61,794 nt of DNA from Pseudomonas lopnurensis (GCF_015070855.1 NZ_JADDIX010000091.1:1-61794); one strand, 5' to 3'. Shown: positions 47,934 to 57,776, counted from the stretch's first letter. The notes: generated from the sequence alone by a model not told the origin. Numbers and translations: made by a program.

Positions 47934-48163
47934 AGGGTGGGCAACGGCGAAACCTTGCCCACGCGTCTGCCGGGTATGAACGCGGATTATCCTTTTGCCC
48001 CACCGCTAGGAGCCCGATCGGCCGCAACGCCGATGATCGCCGGCAAGGACTCGGCGTCTCCCCGAGCTCCTACGGGCGCGGTGTGCACAGGTGGCTTTCT
48101 CGGGGTTGCCCCCTCTTTGCTGCCCGACAGTGCGGCATCGAAGACACGCAGGCGCCTCCTACA
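47934..48163 (+). repeat. Long direct repeat, copy B (230 bp)
   Basis: Same orientation and near-identical to 45718-45955: both contain GTATGAACGCGGATTATCC, GATGATCGCCGGCAAGGAC and GCGGTGTGCACAGGTGGC. It lies between nifF's regulatory region and the clpX stop codon. Confidence 0.85.
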
Positions 48164-48191
48164 GTGCGTGCGTTCCATGGTTGACGTAACA

Positions 48192-49511
48192 CTAGCCATC
48201 CACCACCACCAGCTGGGCACGCTGCGCGGAGGCCGCAGCCGCTCGGCTGTCGGCAGGTTGCGCCTCGGCGTGCTCGTCGAACTGCCTGAGCACCACCAGT
48301 TCGCTGCCCTCCTCGTCGAGGTCGAGCAGGCAACTGCGCAGTTGCGGCTGCGCCGGCATCTCGAACATGGTGCGCTGCAGCGCACCTTCCATGACCGCGC
48401 GCAACCCGCGCGCGCCGGTACCGCGTAGCAGCGCCAGGTCGGCGATATGGCTGAGCGCCGCCGGGCTGAACTCCAGCTTCACGCCCTGGTAGGCGAACAA
48501 CTGCTGGTATTGCTTGACCAGCGCATTACGCGGCTCGCTGAGAATGCGCAGCAACGTCGCGTGATCCAGCTCACGGAGAAAGGTGATGATCGGAAAACGG
48601 CCGATGAATTCGGGGATCAGCCCGAACTCATGGAGATCATCCGGCAGCAACGCCGCCAGCAGCTCGTTGATCGAAGGTGTCTGCTGCTGCGGCCGCGCAT
48701 GGAAGCCGATCGCGCTGCCGCGCGGATGCACGCGGCTGCCGACCAGGGTTTCCAGGCCCGGAAAGGCACCGCCGGCGATGAACAGGATGTTGCGGGTATC
48801 CACCACCTGCTCCTCGCCGTGTTCGCCGCGCCGACCGCCCTTGCCGATGCGCACCTCGCTGCCCTCGACCAGCTTGAGCAATGCCTGCTGTACGCCTTCG
48901 CCGGAAATGTCGCGCACCGCCGTGCCGCCCCCGCCACGCCGCGCCAGCTTGTCCACCTCGTCGATATAGACGATGCCCCATTGCGCCTTCTGCACGTCGC
49001 CGCCAGCGGCGTCCAGCAGGCGGGCGATGATGCTGTCGACATCATCCCCGACATAGCCGGCCTGGGTCAGTGTGGTGGCATCGGCCGAGGCGAAGGGCAC
49101 GCCGAGAATGCGCGCCAGGGTGCGTACCAGCAGCGTCTTGCCGGTGCCGGACGGGCCGGCCATGAGGATGTTGGATTTTTCCAGCTCGACCGACCCGCCC
49201 AGCTGGCAGACCGGCTCGCGGGTGCAGTTGAGCAGGCGCAGGTAATGGTTGTAGACCGCCACCGCCAGGGTTTCCTTGGCCGCGTCCTGGCCGATCACCG
49301 ACTCGTCGAGGTGCTGCATGTAGGCCGCCGGGGTGAGCAGTTGCGGAGCCAGTTGCTGGGCCTTGCGCCGCTGCCCCCAACTGGTCACCACCTGGTGGGC
49401 GAGCTTGACACAGGCCTCGCAGATGCGCCCTTCGTTACCCGCGATCAGGGGGACCGACGGCGATTTCTCCGCACCACAGAATGAACAGCAGGGCTTGTCG
49501 ATATCAGTCAT
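48192..49511 (-). CDS. clpX: ClpX-type AAA+ unfoldase of the nif cluster
   Basis: A 439-residue ATPase subunit of the ClpXP protease. The N-terminal zinc-binding domain has CSFC (C9, C12) and CEAC (C31, C34). Walker A GPSGTGKT is at 119-126, Walker B VYIDEVDK at 181-188, and the pore-loop/RKH-type region follows. This is the second, nif-linked clpX of Azotobacter-type clusters, where it helps turn over nif assembly proteins. Its first eight bases overlap the 3' end of nifM, so it is the last gene of the nif operon. Confidence 0.9.
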   Translation of the reverse strand: MTDIDKPCCSFCGAEKSPSVPLIAGNEGRICEACVKLAHQVVTSWGQRRKAQQLAPQLLTPAAYMQHLDESVIGQDAAKETLAVAVYNHYLRLLNCTREPVCQLGGSVELEKSNILMAGPSGTGKTLLVRTLARILGVPFASADATTLTQAGYVGDDVDSIIARLLDAAGGDVQKAQWGIVYIDEVDKLARRGGGGTAVRDISGEGVQQALLKLVEGSEVRIGKGGRRGEHGEEQVVDTRNILFIAGGAFPGLETLVGSRVHPRGSAIGFHARPQQQTPSINELLAALLPDDLHEFGLIPEFIGRFPIITFLRELDHATLLRILSEPRNALVKQYQQLFAYQGVKLEFSPAALSHIADLALLRGTGARGLRAVMEGALQRTMFEMPAQPQLRSCLLDLDEEGSELVVLRQFDEHAEAQPADSRAAAASAQRAQLVVVDG

Positions 49512-50385
49512 GGGCCAGCGTCTCCACGAAGGTTGGGGCGGACTGCAGCAAGCCGGCCAGCCATGCTCGCTGGTGCCGCTCGTATTGGCGGGCGCGGAGC
49601 TTCTCGCGCAGGTGCGGCAGCACCTCCTGCAACGTCAGCTGGCCGGCCGGATGGATCGCCTCGCAGAACACCAGGTGAAAGCCCATCGGCGTCTCCACCA
49701 CCGGCCCGATCTCGCCTTCACGCAGGACGAACAGGCAGGCTTCGATCTGCGGATAGAGCACGCCGGGGCGGACCAGACCGAGGTTTCCGCCTTCCATGGC
49801 CGAGGGGCATTCGGAGTGCTTCAGCGCCTGCTCGGCGAAACGCTGCGGCTTGCGCCGCAGGCGCTCGGCGATCAGGTTGATGCGGCTCCAGGCACTGGCC
49901 CGGCTGTTCTCCGGAAAATCCTCGTTGATGGTGATCAGGATGTGCCGCGCCAGCCGCGTGGCGGGCCGCATGAAACGCTCCGGATGATTGAAGTAGTACA
50001 GGCTGACATCCGTGTCGGTGATTTCCGGCAGCCCGGCGCAGACCCGCTGCAGCACCGTCTCGACCTTGAGCTCGCGGGCCAGCAGCTGGCGCAGCCCGGC
50101 TTCGTCCAGGCCGCTGTCGAGCAGCGCCTTGCGCAGCGCGAGCGGGTCCTCGTAGCGGGCGGCGATCTGCGCCCAGGCTTCGTCGACCTGCTCGTCCGGG
50201 ATCACCACGCCGCAGGCCTCGGCGCTGTGCAGCACGGCATCCTCCAGCTGCAACTGGCGACCGACGATGCGCTCGGCCTGCTCGCGCTGCGGCGTGCTGA
50301 GGGCGGCCGGGGCACAACCGAAGCGCTCGTGGGCGATCTTCAGCAACTGGTAGCGGACGCCGTTGGCGACGGGATCAATGCTCAT
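49504..50385 (-). CDS. nifM: NifM peptidyl-prolyl isomerase for nitrogenase iron protein
   Basis: A 293-residue protein from ATG 50385 (GGGAGG upstream). The C-terminal half is a parvulin domain (ARHILITINEDFPENSR...NLGLVRPGVLYPQIEACLFVLREGEIGPVVETPMGFHLVFC), preceded by a helical N-domain. NifM is needed to make active NifH. Its ATG lies 11 bases before the end of nifZ, so translation is coupled. Confidence 0.94.
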   Translation of the reverse strand: MSIDPVANGVRYQLLKIAHERFGCAPAALSTPQREQAERIVGRQLQLEDAVLHSAEACGVVIPDEQVDEAWAQIAARYEDPLALRKALLDSGLDEAGLRQLLARELKVETVLQRVCAGLPEITDTDVSLYYFNHPERFMRPATRLARHILITINEDFPENSRASAWSRINLIAERLRRKPQRFAEQALKHSECPSAMEGGNLGLVRPGVLYPQIEACLFVLREGEIGPVVETPMGFHLVFCEAIHPAGQLTLQEVLPHLREKLRARQYERHQRAWLAGLLQSAPTFVETLAHD

Positions 50386-50845
50386 GCTCGCCTCCCGTTT
50401 GCGCGTCGGCCCAGGCCAGGCTCTCCTCGGGCACCTGCAACACCCGGCCATCGCCGAAATACACGTGGTACTGGATGCCGCCAGGCAGGTCGCGCAGCAC
50501 CTTCTCGATGCTGCCGGCGCGGCCCTGCTCCACCACCACCTCGCCGCGCACGGCAAGGCTGCGGGTGGCGATCACCTGGTCGCGGAATTCGAAGAGGTTG
50601 GGTATCCAGGGCGCCGATGCGGGAATCAGCTCCTCCTCGCGGCAGCCCACCGTGCAACCCTGATCGAGGAAATGCACGCGGTAGATCAACTGATCCTGCA
50701 GGTAGGTGCCGACGTCGTAGACGCAGCCCACCGCGCCGCGGCGCATCAGCAGGGCGCCGGTGTCCTTGCCAGGGTAGGTGCCGTCGTTGCGCACGTTGCG
50801 GATCAGCCTTACGGCCTGGCCATATTCGTAGAGCGGCAGGCTCAT
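50375..50845 (-). CDS. nifZ: NifZ, P-cluster maturation protein
   Basis: A 156-residue protein from ATG 50845, chosen because AGGAGGT sits eight bases upstream (GTG lies three codons earlier). NifZ signatures include the N-terminal YGQAVRLIRNVRNDGTYPGKDTGALLMRRGAVGCVYDVGTYLQDQLIYRVHF with its KDTGALL stretch. NifZ acts in formation of the second P-cluster of the MoFe protein. It overlaps nifM by 11 bases. Confidence 0.94.
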   Translation of the reverse strand: MSLPLYEYGQAVRLIRNVRNDGTYPGKDTGALLMRRGAVGCVYDVGTYLQDQLIYRVHFLDQGCTVGCREEELIPASAPWIPNLFEFRDQVIATRSLAVRGEVVVEQGRAGSIEKVLRDLPGGIQYHVYFGDGRVLQVPEESLAWADAQTGGEHEH

Positions 50846-50921
50846 GGCGCTCACCTCCTGCGGTCAGAGCTTGAGAAAAACTCGAACGCAGTCGAGGGCG
50901 TTCGGTAGCGGTCGCAGTAGA

Positions 50922-50939
50922 TGGGAAAAGGTTTTCCCA
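50922..50939 (-). terminator. Inverted repeat between nifW and nifZ
   Basis: TGGGAAAA at 50922-50929 and TTTTCCCA at 50932-50939 form an 8-bp stem with a GG loop. It sits six bases past the nifW stop and could reduce read-through into nifZM-clpX or stabilise the mRNA end. Confidence 0.5.
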
Positions 50940-50944
50940 CGCGT

Positions 50945-51280
50945 TCAGCCCAGCAGTTGATCGATGGGCACGAAGGTCGTCTGCGGTTCGTGCATGTGGA
51001 AGACCTTGAAGACCTTCTCGGTCTGCGCGTCGGAGACGACGAAGTCCTCGTAGGCACGGCCCAGCAACTGGCGATAGACCGTATGCCGCACCTCGTCCGT
51101 CAGGTGCTCGATGTCACCGGCCTGGCACAGGTAGTCGTGATAGCGCTGCATGATGTGCAGGCGGTTGACCTGTACCACGGACGGCACGAAGGGCACGCCG
51201 AAGAAGTTCAGGAAGTCCTCGGCGGACACCAGCTCTTCCAGCGCCTCGTCCAGCGTCATATCGGCGGCTTGTTCGTTCAT
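50945..51280 (-). CDS. nifW: NifW, nitrogenase-protecting/stabilising protein
   Basis: A 111-residue protein with the NifW core: EELVSAEDFLNFFGVPFVPSVVQVNRLHIMQRYHDYL, then RHTVYRQLLGRAYEDFV and the C-terminal HEPQTTFVPIDQLLG. NifW interacts with the MoFe protein and is thought to help protect it or assist its assembly. The ATG overlaps the stop of the upstream TPR-like gene (ATGA). Confidence 0.95.
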   Translation of the reverse strand: MNEQAADMTLDEALEELVSAEDFLNFFGVPFVPSVVQVNRLHIMQRYHDYLCQAGDIEHLTDEVRHTVYRQLLGRAYEDFVVSDAQTEKVFKVFHMHEPQTTFVPIDQLLG

Positions 51281-51816
51281 GGGCGTGTCTCCACGGTGGC
51301 GGCAGGGGGAAAGGTGAAAATGGCGGCACTGTTGGCCGCCAGTACGTCGAGCAGCAGGCGCGCGCCGAGGCGGTTGTCCGCATCGAGCTCGGCGACCTTG
51401 CTCAGCATCGCCTTGCCCTGGCCGAACAGACCCAGGCGCAAGCTCAGGTAGCCGGCGCCCTTGAGCGCCAGCAGATGAAAACGCAGCAGGCCGATTGCCT
51501 GGGGCGCCACGCGCGCCAGGCAATCGGCATCGAGTTCGCTCCAGGCCGTGGGCAGTCCCAGACGGGGCGAGACCACTTCCAGTACCTGCGCGGCGATGCG
51601 CAGGGCATCGGCATGGCGATGCTGGTAGAAATAGAACCGGTAGAGCCCGACCAGCACGCTGAGGTCGCTCGGTGCCAGCGCATGCGCCGCCAGCAGCGGC
51701 TGCTCCGCCGTGCCGGCGGCGTACTGCGCGGCGGCTTCGACCAGCAGCGCCGCGACGCGCGGCAGGCGCGGCTCGTCGAAATACAGGCCGGTGCCGTCGA
51801 AATCCTGCAGGTCCAT
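51277..51816 (-). CDS. Helical-repeat (TPR-like) protein of the nif operon
   Basis: A 179-residue protein from ATG 51816 (GGAG upstream). It is alanine/leucine-rich and helical throughout, with helix pairs reading LPRVAALLVEAAAQYAAG, SDLSVLVGLYRFYFYQHRHADALRIAAQVLEVV and LLRFHLLALKGAGYLSLRLG, like tetratricopeptide repeats. The gene lies between cysE and nifW and overlaps nifW by four bases. Similar ORFs appear in Azotobacter/stutzeri-type nif operons, but I know no assigned function. A scaffold for maturation proteins is a fair guess. Confidence 0.75.
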   Translation of the reverse strand: MDLQDFDGTGLYFDEPRLPRVAALLVEAAAQYAAGTAEQPLLAAHALAPSDLSVLVGLYRFYFYQHRHADALRIAAQVLEVVSPRLGLPTAWSELDADCLARVAPQAIGLLRFHLLALKGAGYLSLRLGLFGQGKAMLSKVAELDADNRLGARLLLDVLAANSAAIFTFPPAATVETRP

Positions 51817-51827
51817 GGCGCGCTCCG

Positions 51828-52571
51828 TCACTGACCGGCCACGGCCGGGCAATCGTTTTCACACAGGCTGTTGTCCGGCTGGCAACTCTGGTAGCGCCGC
51901 TGCTGGCTGCCTGTGGCGACCAGGCCACCCTGCTCCACCTGCTTCTCCAGACTGTCCAGGCGCTCCAGCAGGCAGGCGATGGCCTTGCCCACCGGGTCGG
52001 GGATCAGGTGATGATCGAGATCGATACCATGCGCGTTGGGCCGGCCGGCTTCGCGCAGGCGCACCACCTTGCCGGGGATGCCGACCACCGTGCAGCCGTC
52101 CGGCACGTCCTGCACCACCACCGAATTGGCGCCGACCCGGGCATTGGCACCGATGCTGATCGGCCCGAGGATCTTCGCCCCGGCGCCAACCAGCACGCCG
52201 TCGCCCAGGGTCGGATGACGCTTGCCCTTGCGCCAGCTGGTGCCGCCCAGGGTCACGCCGTGATAGAGGGTGACGTCGTCGCCGATCTCGGCGGTCTCGC
52301 CGATCACCACGCCGGCACCATGGTCGATGAAGAAACGCGCGCCGATGCGGGCGCCGGGGTGGATATCGACGTTGCTCAGCAACCGTCCGAAAAAGCCCAG
52401 CAGACGCGCCGCATAGTGCCACTCGCGACACCAGAGGCGATGCGCGAGGCGATAGAGCATGATCGCGTGCACGCCCGGATAGGTGGTCAGCACCTCCAGC
52501 GTGGAACGTGCGGCGGGGTCGCGCTGGAACACGCAGCGCACGTCGTCGCGGCATTCGCGGTACAGGCTCAT
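51828..52571 (-). CDS. cysE: Serine O-acetyltransferase of the nif cluster
   Basis: A 247-residue left-handed beta-helix acetyltransferase ([40 protein letters not shown]) with catalytic His84 and His104 in the SAT pattern, and the C-terminal hexapeptide run ([24 protein letters not shown]). It makes O-acetylserine for cysteine, the sulphur source used by NifS. The C-terminal tail has five cysteines ([20 protein letters not shown] and nearby), an addition not usual in housekeeping CysE and perhaps a metal or redox site. It overlaps nifV by four bases. Confidence 0.92.
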   Translation of the reverse strand: MSLYRECRDDVRCVFQRDPAARSTLEVLTTYPGVHAIMLYRLAHRLWCREWHYAARLLGFFGRLLSNVDIHPGARIGARFFIDHGAGVVIGETAEIGDDVTLYHGVTLGGTSWRKGKRHPTLGDGVLVGAGAKILGPISIGANARVGANSVVVQDVPDGCTVVGIPGKVVRLREAGRPNAHGIDLDHHLIPDPVGKAIACLLERLDSLEKQVEQGGLVATGSQQRRYQSCQPDNSLCENDCPAVAGQ

Positions 52572-53713
52572 GCGGCACCCCCGGCCAGGGCCAGGCCCTG
52601 TTCGCACAGTTGCTGGTAGAAGCCCTGCAGGTCGCTGCTCTGCGGGCTGCGCTTGGTCTGCGTGGAGAAGCGACGGATACAGCCCAGCAGCGCCCGGCTT
52701 TGCCACTGCTGCAGCTCGATGCCCAGTTCGCGGTAACTCAGCTCGACCATGTGCGCGCCGGAATGCTTGCCCAGCACCAGACTGTGGCTGCGCCCGAGTT
52801 CGTCGGGATTGAGCCCTTCGTAGTTGCGCCGGTGCTTGAGCAGCCCATCGACGTGGATGCCCGCCTCGTGGGTGAACACTCCGGCACCGACCACGCTTTT
52901 CTGCCAGGCCACCTGGCGCCCGGAGGCCTGCTCCACCAACGCCGAGATCGAGGGAATGCCACGCACGTCGATGCCGCAATCGATGCCATGCAGGTGCTTG
53001 AGCGCCAGCGCGCACTCCTCCAGCGCGGCGTTGCCGGCCCGCTCGCCGAGGCCGTTGACCGTGGTATTGATATGGGTGGCGCCGCCCCTGACCGCCGCCA
53101 GGGTGTTGGCCGTGGCCAGGCCGAAGTCGTCGTGGGCATGGACTTCCAGCTCGAGGTCCAGGCGCTCGGCGAGAAAACGGAAGCGCTCGTACATGGCGAA
53201 CGGCTCCATCACACCCACCGTGTCGGCGAAGCGCAACCGCCGAGCACCGGCGGCCTGGGCGACTTCCGCGACGCGGACGATGAATTCCGCATCGGCGCGC
53301 GAGGCATCCTCGCAGCCCAGGCATACCTCCAGGCCGGCATTGCGCGCCGCCTCCACCAGCCGGCCGACCTCTGCCAGGGCCCATTCGCGATCGCGGTCGA
53401 GCTTGTGCCTGAGCATCAGATCGGAAACCGGCAGTGACAGGTCGACCATGCCCACGCCCGTGCCACAGGCGGCCAGCAGGTCCGTGTCGCACAGCCGGCA
53501 CCAGGCCAGCAGCCGTACCGGCAGGGCGAGCCCGGCGATGGCACGCATCACCTCGCACTCCTCCTCGCCCATGCTCGGGATGCCGATTTCCAGCTCCGGC
53601 ACGCCGAGTTGCGCCAGGGCGCGGGCAATGGCGATCTTCTCCTCGGCGCTGAAGGCGACCCCGGCGCTCTGTTCGCCGTCACGCAGGGTGGTGTCGTCGA
53701 TCACGATGGACAT
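52568..53713 (-). CDS. nifV: Homocitrate synthase
   Basis: A 381-residue HMGL-like enzyme that makes homocitrate, the organic ligand of FeMo-co. The metal-site motif is [18 protein letters not shown] at the N-terminus, and the HAHDDFGLA motif gives the second metal-binding His. [11 protein letters not shown] and the later [10 protein letters not shown] are typical of NifV. Length is normal. It is followed by cysE with an ATGA overlap and preceded by nifS after 32 bp. Confidence 0.95.
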   Translation of the reverse strand: MSIVIDDTTLRDGEQSAGVAFSAEEKIAIARALAQLGVPELEIGIPSMGEEECEVMRAIAGLALPVRLLAWCRLCDTDLLAACGTGVGMVDLSLPVSDLMLRHKLDRDREWALAEVGRLVEAARNAGLEVCLGCEDASRADAEFIVRVAEVAQAAGARRLRFADTVGVMEPFAMYERFRFLAERLDLELEVHAHDDFGLATANTLAAVRGGATHINTTVNGLGERAGNAALEECALALKHLHGIDCGIDVRGIPSISALVEQASGRQVAWQKSVVGAGVFTHEAGIHVDGLLKHRRNYEGLNPDELGRSHSLVLGKHSGAHMVELSYRELGIELQQWQSRALLGCIRRFSTQTKRSPQSSDLQGFYQQLCEQGLALAGGAA

Positions 53714-53745
53714 GCGGAACCTCCTCGGCCATGGCCGCGCGACAA

Positions 53746-54954
53746 TCAGGCGTAAACCGGTGCGAACGAATCGCCCACTTCCTCGGCCGGACCGTTGCCG
53801 CTCCAGTAGGGCGACAGCTTGCGCAGCTGGGCGATGATCGGCGGCACCTCACGGATCACGTAGTCGATCTGTTCCTCGGTGGTGTAGCGCGACAGCGAGA
53901 AGCGCACGCTGCCGTGGGCCGCCGTGTAGGGAATGTCCATCGCGCGCATCACGTGGGAGGGTTCCAGCGAACCGGAGGTGCAGGCCGAACCGCTGGAGGC
54001 GGCGATGCCGACCTTGTTCAGCAGCAGCAGGATGGCCTCGCCCTCGATGTATTCGAAGGCGATGTTGGCGGTGTTCGGCAAGCGATTGTCCGGGTCGCCG
54101 GTGACGAAGGCATACGGCACCGCGGCGAGGATGCCGGCCTCGAGCTTGTCGCGCAGGCGCCTGACCTCGGTGTTCTCATGCGCCATGAAGGCCAGTGCAC
54201 GCTCGGCGGCCACGCCCAGGCCGACGATGGACGCCGCATTCTCGGTGCCGGCGCGCCGACCGCGCTCCTGGTGGCCGCCGCGCAGCAGCGGACGAAAGCG
54301 CGTGCCGCGGCGCAGATAGAGCACGCCGACGCCCTTGGGGGCATGCAGTTTGTGCCCGGACAGCGAGAGCATGTGGATGGCGCTGTCCTTCAGGTTCATC
54401 GGCACCTTGCCGACCGCCTGCACCGCATCGGTGTGGAACATGATCCCGGCATCGTCGGCCATCTGCGCCATCCGCTCCACCGGGAACAGCGTGCCGGTCT
54501 CATTGTTGGCCCACATCACCGAGACGATGGCCACGTCGTCGTCGAGCAGCGCGGCGTACTCATCCAGGTCCAGGCGGCCTTTCTTGTCCACCTTGAGCTT
54601 GTGCACGGTATAGCCGTCCTCGGCCAGGTAGTCGCACAGGCTGAGGATGGCCGGATGTTCGACCACCGTGGTGATGAGGGTCTTGCGCTCGGGCTGGGCC
54701 TTGAGCGCCGAGAGAATCGCGGTGGAGTCCGCCTCGGTGCCACAGGAGGTGAATACGATCTCCGAGTCGTACTCGGCGCCGATCAGCCGCTGCACGCTCT
54801 GGCGTGCCTTCTTCAGCGCCATGCCGACCTGATTGCCGAAGCTGTGCATCGACGACGGGTTGCCGAACTGTTCGGTGAAGAACGGCAGCATGGCCTGCAC
54901 CACTTCATCATCGACGCGGGTGGTCGCGTTATTGTCGAGGTATATGCCGTTCAT
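53746..54954 (-). CDS. nifS: Cysteine desulfurase NifS
   Basis: A 402-residue PLP enzyme that releases sulphur from cysteine for nitrogenase cluster assembly. The N-terminus [25 protein letters not shown] with the PLP-stacking His, and Lys202 in [11 protein letters not shown] are all as expected. The active-site Cys325 lies in SSGSACTSG of the class I (NifS/IscS) loop. One base separates its start from the nifU stop, so the two are coupled; NifU is its scaffold partner. Confidence 0.96.
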   Translation of the reverse strand: MNGIYLDNNATTRVDDEVVQAMLPFFTEQFGNPSSMHSFGNQVGMALKKARQSVQRLIGAEYDSEIVFTSCGTEADSTAILSALKAQPERKTLITTVVEHPAILSLCDYLAEDGYTVHKLKVDKKGRLDLDEYAALLDDDVAIVSVMWANNETGTLFPVERMAQMADDAGIMFHTDAVQAVGKVPMNLKDSAIHMLSLSGHKLHAPKGVGVLYLRRGTRFRPLLRGGHQERGRRAGTENAASIVGLGVAAERALAFMAHENTEVRRLRDKLEAGILAAVPYAFVTGDPDNRLPNTANIAFEYIEGEAILLLLNKVGIAASSGSACTSGSLEPSHVMRAMDIPYTAAHGSVRFSLSRYTTEEQIDYVIREVPPIIAQLRKLSPYWSGNGPAEEVGDSFAPVYA

Positions 54955-54955
54955 C

Positions 54956-55906
54956 TCACACCTCCGCCATCTGGCTGTGAGCCGCCGAACTGACCGGGAC
55001 CACCTTGACGAATTCGCCGAGTTCCTCGATCAGCCGTTGCTGGATACCGGACAGCGTCATGCTGGCCATCTGGCAACCGGTGCAGGCACCGGTCAGCTTG
55101 ACGTAGATGTTCTTGCCCTCGACATCCAGCAACTCGACATCGCCGTGGTCGCGCTGCAGCGTCGGGCGGATCGACTCGAGCACCGTTTCGATACGCCGAA
55201 TGCGCTGCAGGGTGGTCATGCGCGGCGCGGCGGGCGCCGTCTGCTCCGTCTGCGGGGTCTCCAGGGTCACCAGCGGCGCCTTGGCCTTCTTCTTCGCCGC
55301 CTTGGCGCCAGTGCCAGCCGGCACGAAGATTTCGCCGCGAGCGGCCAGTTCCTCGACGAGCAGGCGCTCGATGCCTTCGTGGCAGGACGAGCAGCCACCG
55401 CCGGCCTTGGTGTAGTTGGTCACGTCCTCGACGCTGGAGAGGTGGTTGGCGCGGATCGTCTCGCGCACCATCACCTCGTCGATGGCGAAGCACTTGCATA
55501 CCAGCGCGCCTTCCTCGTGGTCGTCCTCGAGCGTTTCTCCGCGGTAATTGGCCACCGCCGCCTGCAGGGCCTCGCGGCCCATCACCGAACAATGCATCTT
55601 CTCCGGCGGCAGGCCGTCGAGGAAATCGGCGATGTCCTGGTTGCTGATCTTCAGCGCCTCATCGACGGTCAGTCCCTTGATCATCTCGGTCAGCGCCGAG
55701 CTTGATGCGATCGCCGAACCGCAGCCGAAGGTCTGGAAGCCGGCGTCGAGAATCACGTCGGTGTCAGGGTCGACCTTCAGCGACAGCCGCAGGGCATCGC
55801 CGCAACTCAGCGAGCCGACGTCGCCGACGGCATTGGCCTCGGCGACCGCGCCGGCGTTCTTCGGGTTGTAGAAGTGTTCTTTGACCTTTTCCGAATAATC
55901 CCACAT
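54956..55906 (-). CDS. nifU: NifU modular iron-sulphur scaffold
   Basis: A 316-residue protein with all three NifU modules: the IscU-like scaffold (C35, C62, C106), a central permanent [2Fe-2S] domain (C137, C139, C172, C175) and a C-terminal Nfu domain with CTGC (C275, C278). An alanine/lysine-rich linker (about 198-230) joins the last two. Together with NifS it builds [4Fe-4S] clusters for NifH and other nitrogenase proteins. ATG 55906 has GGAGA upstream. It follows iscA-nif after 87 bp. Confidence 0.96.
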   Translation of the reverse strand: MWDYSEKVKEHFYNPKNAGAVAEANAVGDVGSLSCGDALRLSLKVDPDTDVILDAGFQTFGCGSAIASSSALTEMIKGLTVDEALKISNQDIADFLDGLPPEKMHCSVMGREALQAAVANYRGETLEDDHEEGALVCKCFAIDEVMVRETIRANHLSSVEDVTNYTKAGGGCSSCHEGIERLLVEELAARGEIFVPAGTGAKAAKKKAKAPLVTLETPQTEQTAPAAPRMTTLQRIRRIETVLESIRPTLQRDHGDVELLDVEGKNIYVKLTGACTGCQMASMTLSGIQQRLIEELGEFVKVVPVSSAAHSQMAEV

Positions 55907-55993
55907 GACGGCTGATCTCCCGGTGAATACTGGGCGGCCGGTCTTGGCCGGTCGCCTCGAGTGGCCAGCGCCCGCTCGGAACTCGAGCGGACG

Positions 55994-56317
55994 CTAGCAG
56001 GCGAAGGACTTGCCGCAGTTGCAACCGCTGCTGGCGTTCGGGTTGACGAAGGTGAAGCCGCTGCCTTCCATGCTGTCGACGAAGTCCATGGTCACGCCGT
56101 CGAGCAGCGGTGCGCTGGCGTCGTCGACCAGCACGGTGAAGGCGCCGCAGTCGACCCGCTGGTCTCCGTCGAGGCCTTGTTCTTCCAGCTTCAGGCTGTA
56201 TTTCAGCCCCGCACAGCCGCCGCCCTCGACGCTGATGCGCAAGCCGGCGGTGGGCTTGTCGGCGTTGCTGATGAAGCGGCTAACCGCGCTCTTGGCGCTC
56301 TCGGTCAAAGTAATCAT
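55994..56317 (-). CDS. iscA: IscA-type carrier of the nif cluster
   Basis: A 107-residue A-type carrier with the three conserved cysteines: one in GGGCAGLKYSL and two in CNCG near the C-terminus (SSGCNCGKSFAC). It is the first gene of the nif assembly operon, as in Azotobacter iscA-nif/hesB. Two starts are possible (56323 and 56317). I choose ATG 56317 because GAGGAG lies eight bases ahead, while it would be only two bases from 56323. It is driven by the sigma-54 promoter at 56373-56388. Confidence 0.93.
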   Translation of the reverse strand: MITLTESAKSAVSRFISNADKPTAGLRISVEGGGCAGLKYSLKLEEQGLDGDQRVDCGAFTVLVDDASAPLLDGVTMDFVDSMEGSGFTFVNPNASSGCNCGKSFAC

Positions 56318-56372
56318 CGGCATATCTCCTCGGCTGAACGCGGCTGCCTGGGGCAACCTGTGCCAGGTGAAT

Positions 56373-56388
56373 TGCAACCGCCATGCCA
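56373..56388 (-). promoter_or_regulatory. Sigma-54 (-24/-12) promoter of the iscA-nif operon
   Basis: Minus strand TGGCATGGCGGTTGCA matches TGGCAC-N5-TTGCA with GG-N10-GC spacing. It ends 56 bp before the iscA-nif ATG. Confidence 0.88.
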
Positions 56389-56482
56389 CTGCCGAGAAGG
56401 AGCGAAATACGATGATTATCAACAAGTTGTAATAAGAGGGAGGCGAGGCCGGGTGTCGCGAACAGGACCTGCCGAAGCGGAA

Positions 56483-56559
56483 TGTCACCTTTGCTACAAG
56501 CCCCACCCGACCGGACAGGCGATCGAAACTTCTGGCTTCGGCCTGTTTACTTATATACA
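56483..56559. promoter_or_regulatory. Two candidate NifA sites between iscA-nif and modE
   Basis: TGT-N10-ACA at 56483-56498 (TGTCACCTTTGCTACA), about 130 bp upstream of the predicted start, fits NifA. A second TGT-N10-ACA at 56544-56559 (TGTTTACTTATATACA) is more AT-rich and could serve either direction. The region 56318-56717 is shared by the divergent genes. Confidence 0.75.
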
Positions 56560-56717
56560 AAACGACATAGATAAGCCCCACCTGTCATGACCCGAACACT
56601 CACGGATCCGCCAAGCAGAAGGCCAACCCCTTGAAAAACCCGCGTTTTCTCCCGAACGACGGCATGGCGATGCTTTTTGCAGACTGAAGCGAGACCGTAT
56701 TTCCCAGGAGCCCTTCC

Positions 56718-57497
56718 ATGAACGTCCCTCCATTACAGATACAGATACAGATGCCCAGCGACCGCCAGCCCGGGCCCATACCCCTGCGCAACGCCGAGCG
56801 CAGCCTCGAGCTCCTGGCATCGATCGAGGCATCCGGCTCCATCAGCCGCGCCGCCAAGCAGATCCGGCTCAGCTACAAGAACGCCTGGGACTGCGTGGAC
56901 GCCATGAACAACCTGTCCCAGGCGCCCTTGATCGACTATTCGGCCGAAGGCGGCACCCACCTGACCGAATACGGAAGACGCCTACTGGAGGCCTGGCACC
57001 AGTTGCAGGAAACGCCCCCATCCGCCGAGCCGATGGAAGCGGTCGAAATCCAGCGGCAATTGCGCGCGCTGTCGCTCAGGACCAGCGCGCGCAACCAGTA
57101 CCGCGGGCGCATCACCCGCATCGAGCGAGATGCCATCGAAGGCTGCGTAACGCTGGATATCGGCGAGGGCGTGACGCTGCAGGCGACATTGTCGGGTGAC
57201 AGCCTGGAAGAGATGCAACTGCATGAGGGCTCGATGGCCATGGCCCTGATCAAGGCCGACTTCGTGATGCTGTCGCCCGATCCCGAGGTGCGGATCAGCG
57301 CCCGCAACCGCCTGCACGGCAAGCTGCTGAGCCTGATCCCGGGTGTCGTGCGCAGCGAAGTCAAGCTGCGCCTGTCGCCGGGCCGCACGCTGACCGCCCT
57401 GGTGACCAATGCCAGCGTCGCCGAACTGGAACTGGGCACCGGCCAGGACTGCACCGCCCTGATCAAGGCCTCGCACGTCATTATCGCCGTCGATTGA
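56718..57497 (+). CDS. modE: Molybdate-responsive regulator ModE
   Basis: A 259-residue regulator with complete ModE architecture. The N-terminal winged HTH (ERSLELLASIEASGSISRAAKQIRLSYKNAWDCVDAMN) precedes two Mop/TOBE molybdate-binding domains (SARNQYRGRITRIERDAIEGCVTLDIGEGVTL and SARNRLHGKLLSLIPGVV). It senses molybdate and controls uptake and Mo-enzyme genes. It is divergent from iscA-nif and upstream of the TonB operon, a setting that ties metal supply to nitrogen fixation. Confidence 0.95.
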   Translation: MNVPPLQIQIQMPSDRQPGPIPLRNAERSLELLASIEASGSISRAAKQIRLSYKNAWDCVDAMNNLSQAPLIDYSAEGGTHLTEYGRRLLEAWHQLQETPPSAEPMEAVEIQRQLRALSLRTSARNQYRGRITRIERDAIEGCVTLDIGEGVTLQATLSGDSLEEMQLHEGSMAMALIKADFVMLSPDPEVRISARNRLHGKLLSLIPGVVRSEVKLRLSPGRTLTALVTNASVAELELGTGQDCTALIKASHVIIAVD

Positions 57498-57581
57498 TCG
57501 GCTCCGCCCGTCGGTATCGAGCCACGGCAGGGCCGGCAATGACCGGCGACGAGGTCATGTCCGCATTGCGACAAAATTTAA

Positions 57582-57600
57582 CGATATAGTGTCTTATATA
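57582..57600. promoter_or_regulatory. ModE-box-like palindrome upstream of the TonB receptor
   Basis: CGATATA (57582-57588) and TTATATA (57594-57600) separated by GTGTC, similar to the E. coli ModE operator form CGnTATAT-N-TATATAnCG. It lies 177 bp before the TonB receptor ATG and after modE. Confidence 0.5.
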
Positions 57601-57776
57601 AAACATTTTTGCGATCAGCGTGCACCGAACGCTCAAAGCAGCATTACCACTCAAAAGCAACCTATTGTTCAGCAAGGTTTTATAAATCCTGAAATGAAGA
57701 TTTATCCGTTTGGCATGGCTTGTGCTCATTTATCTATATAAAAAATGAACATAAACACAGAGCCAACGGAGCCCCC

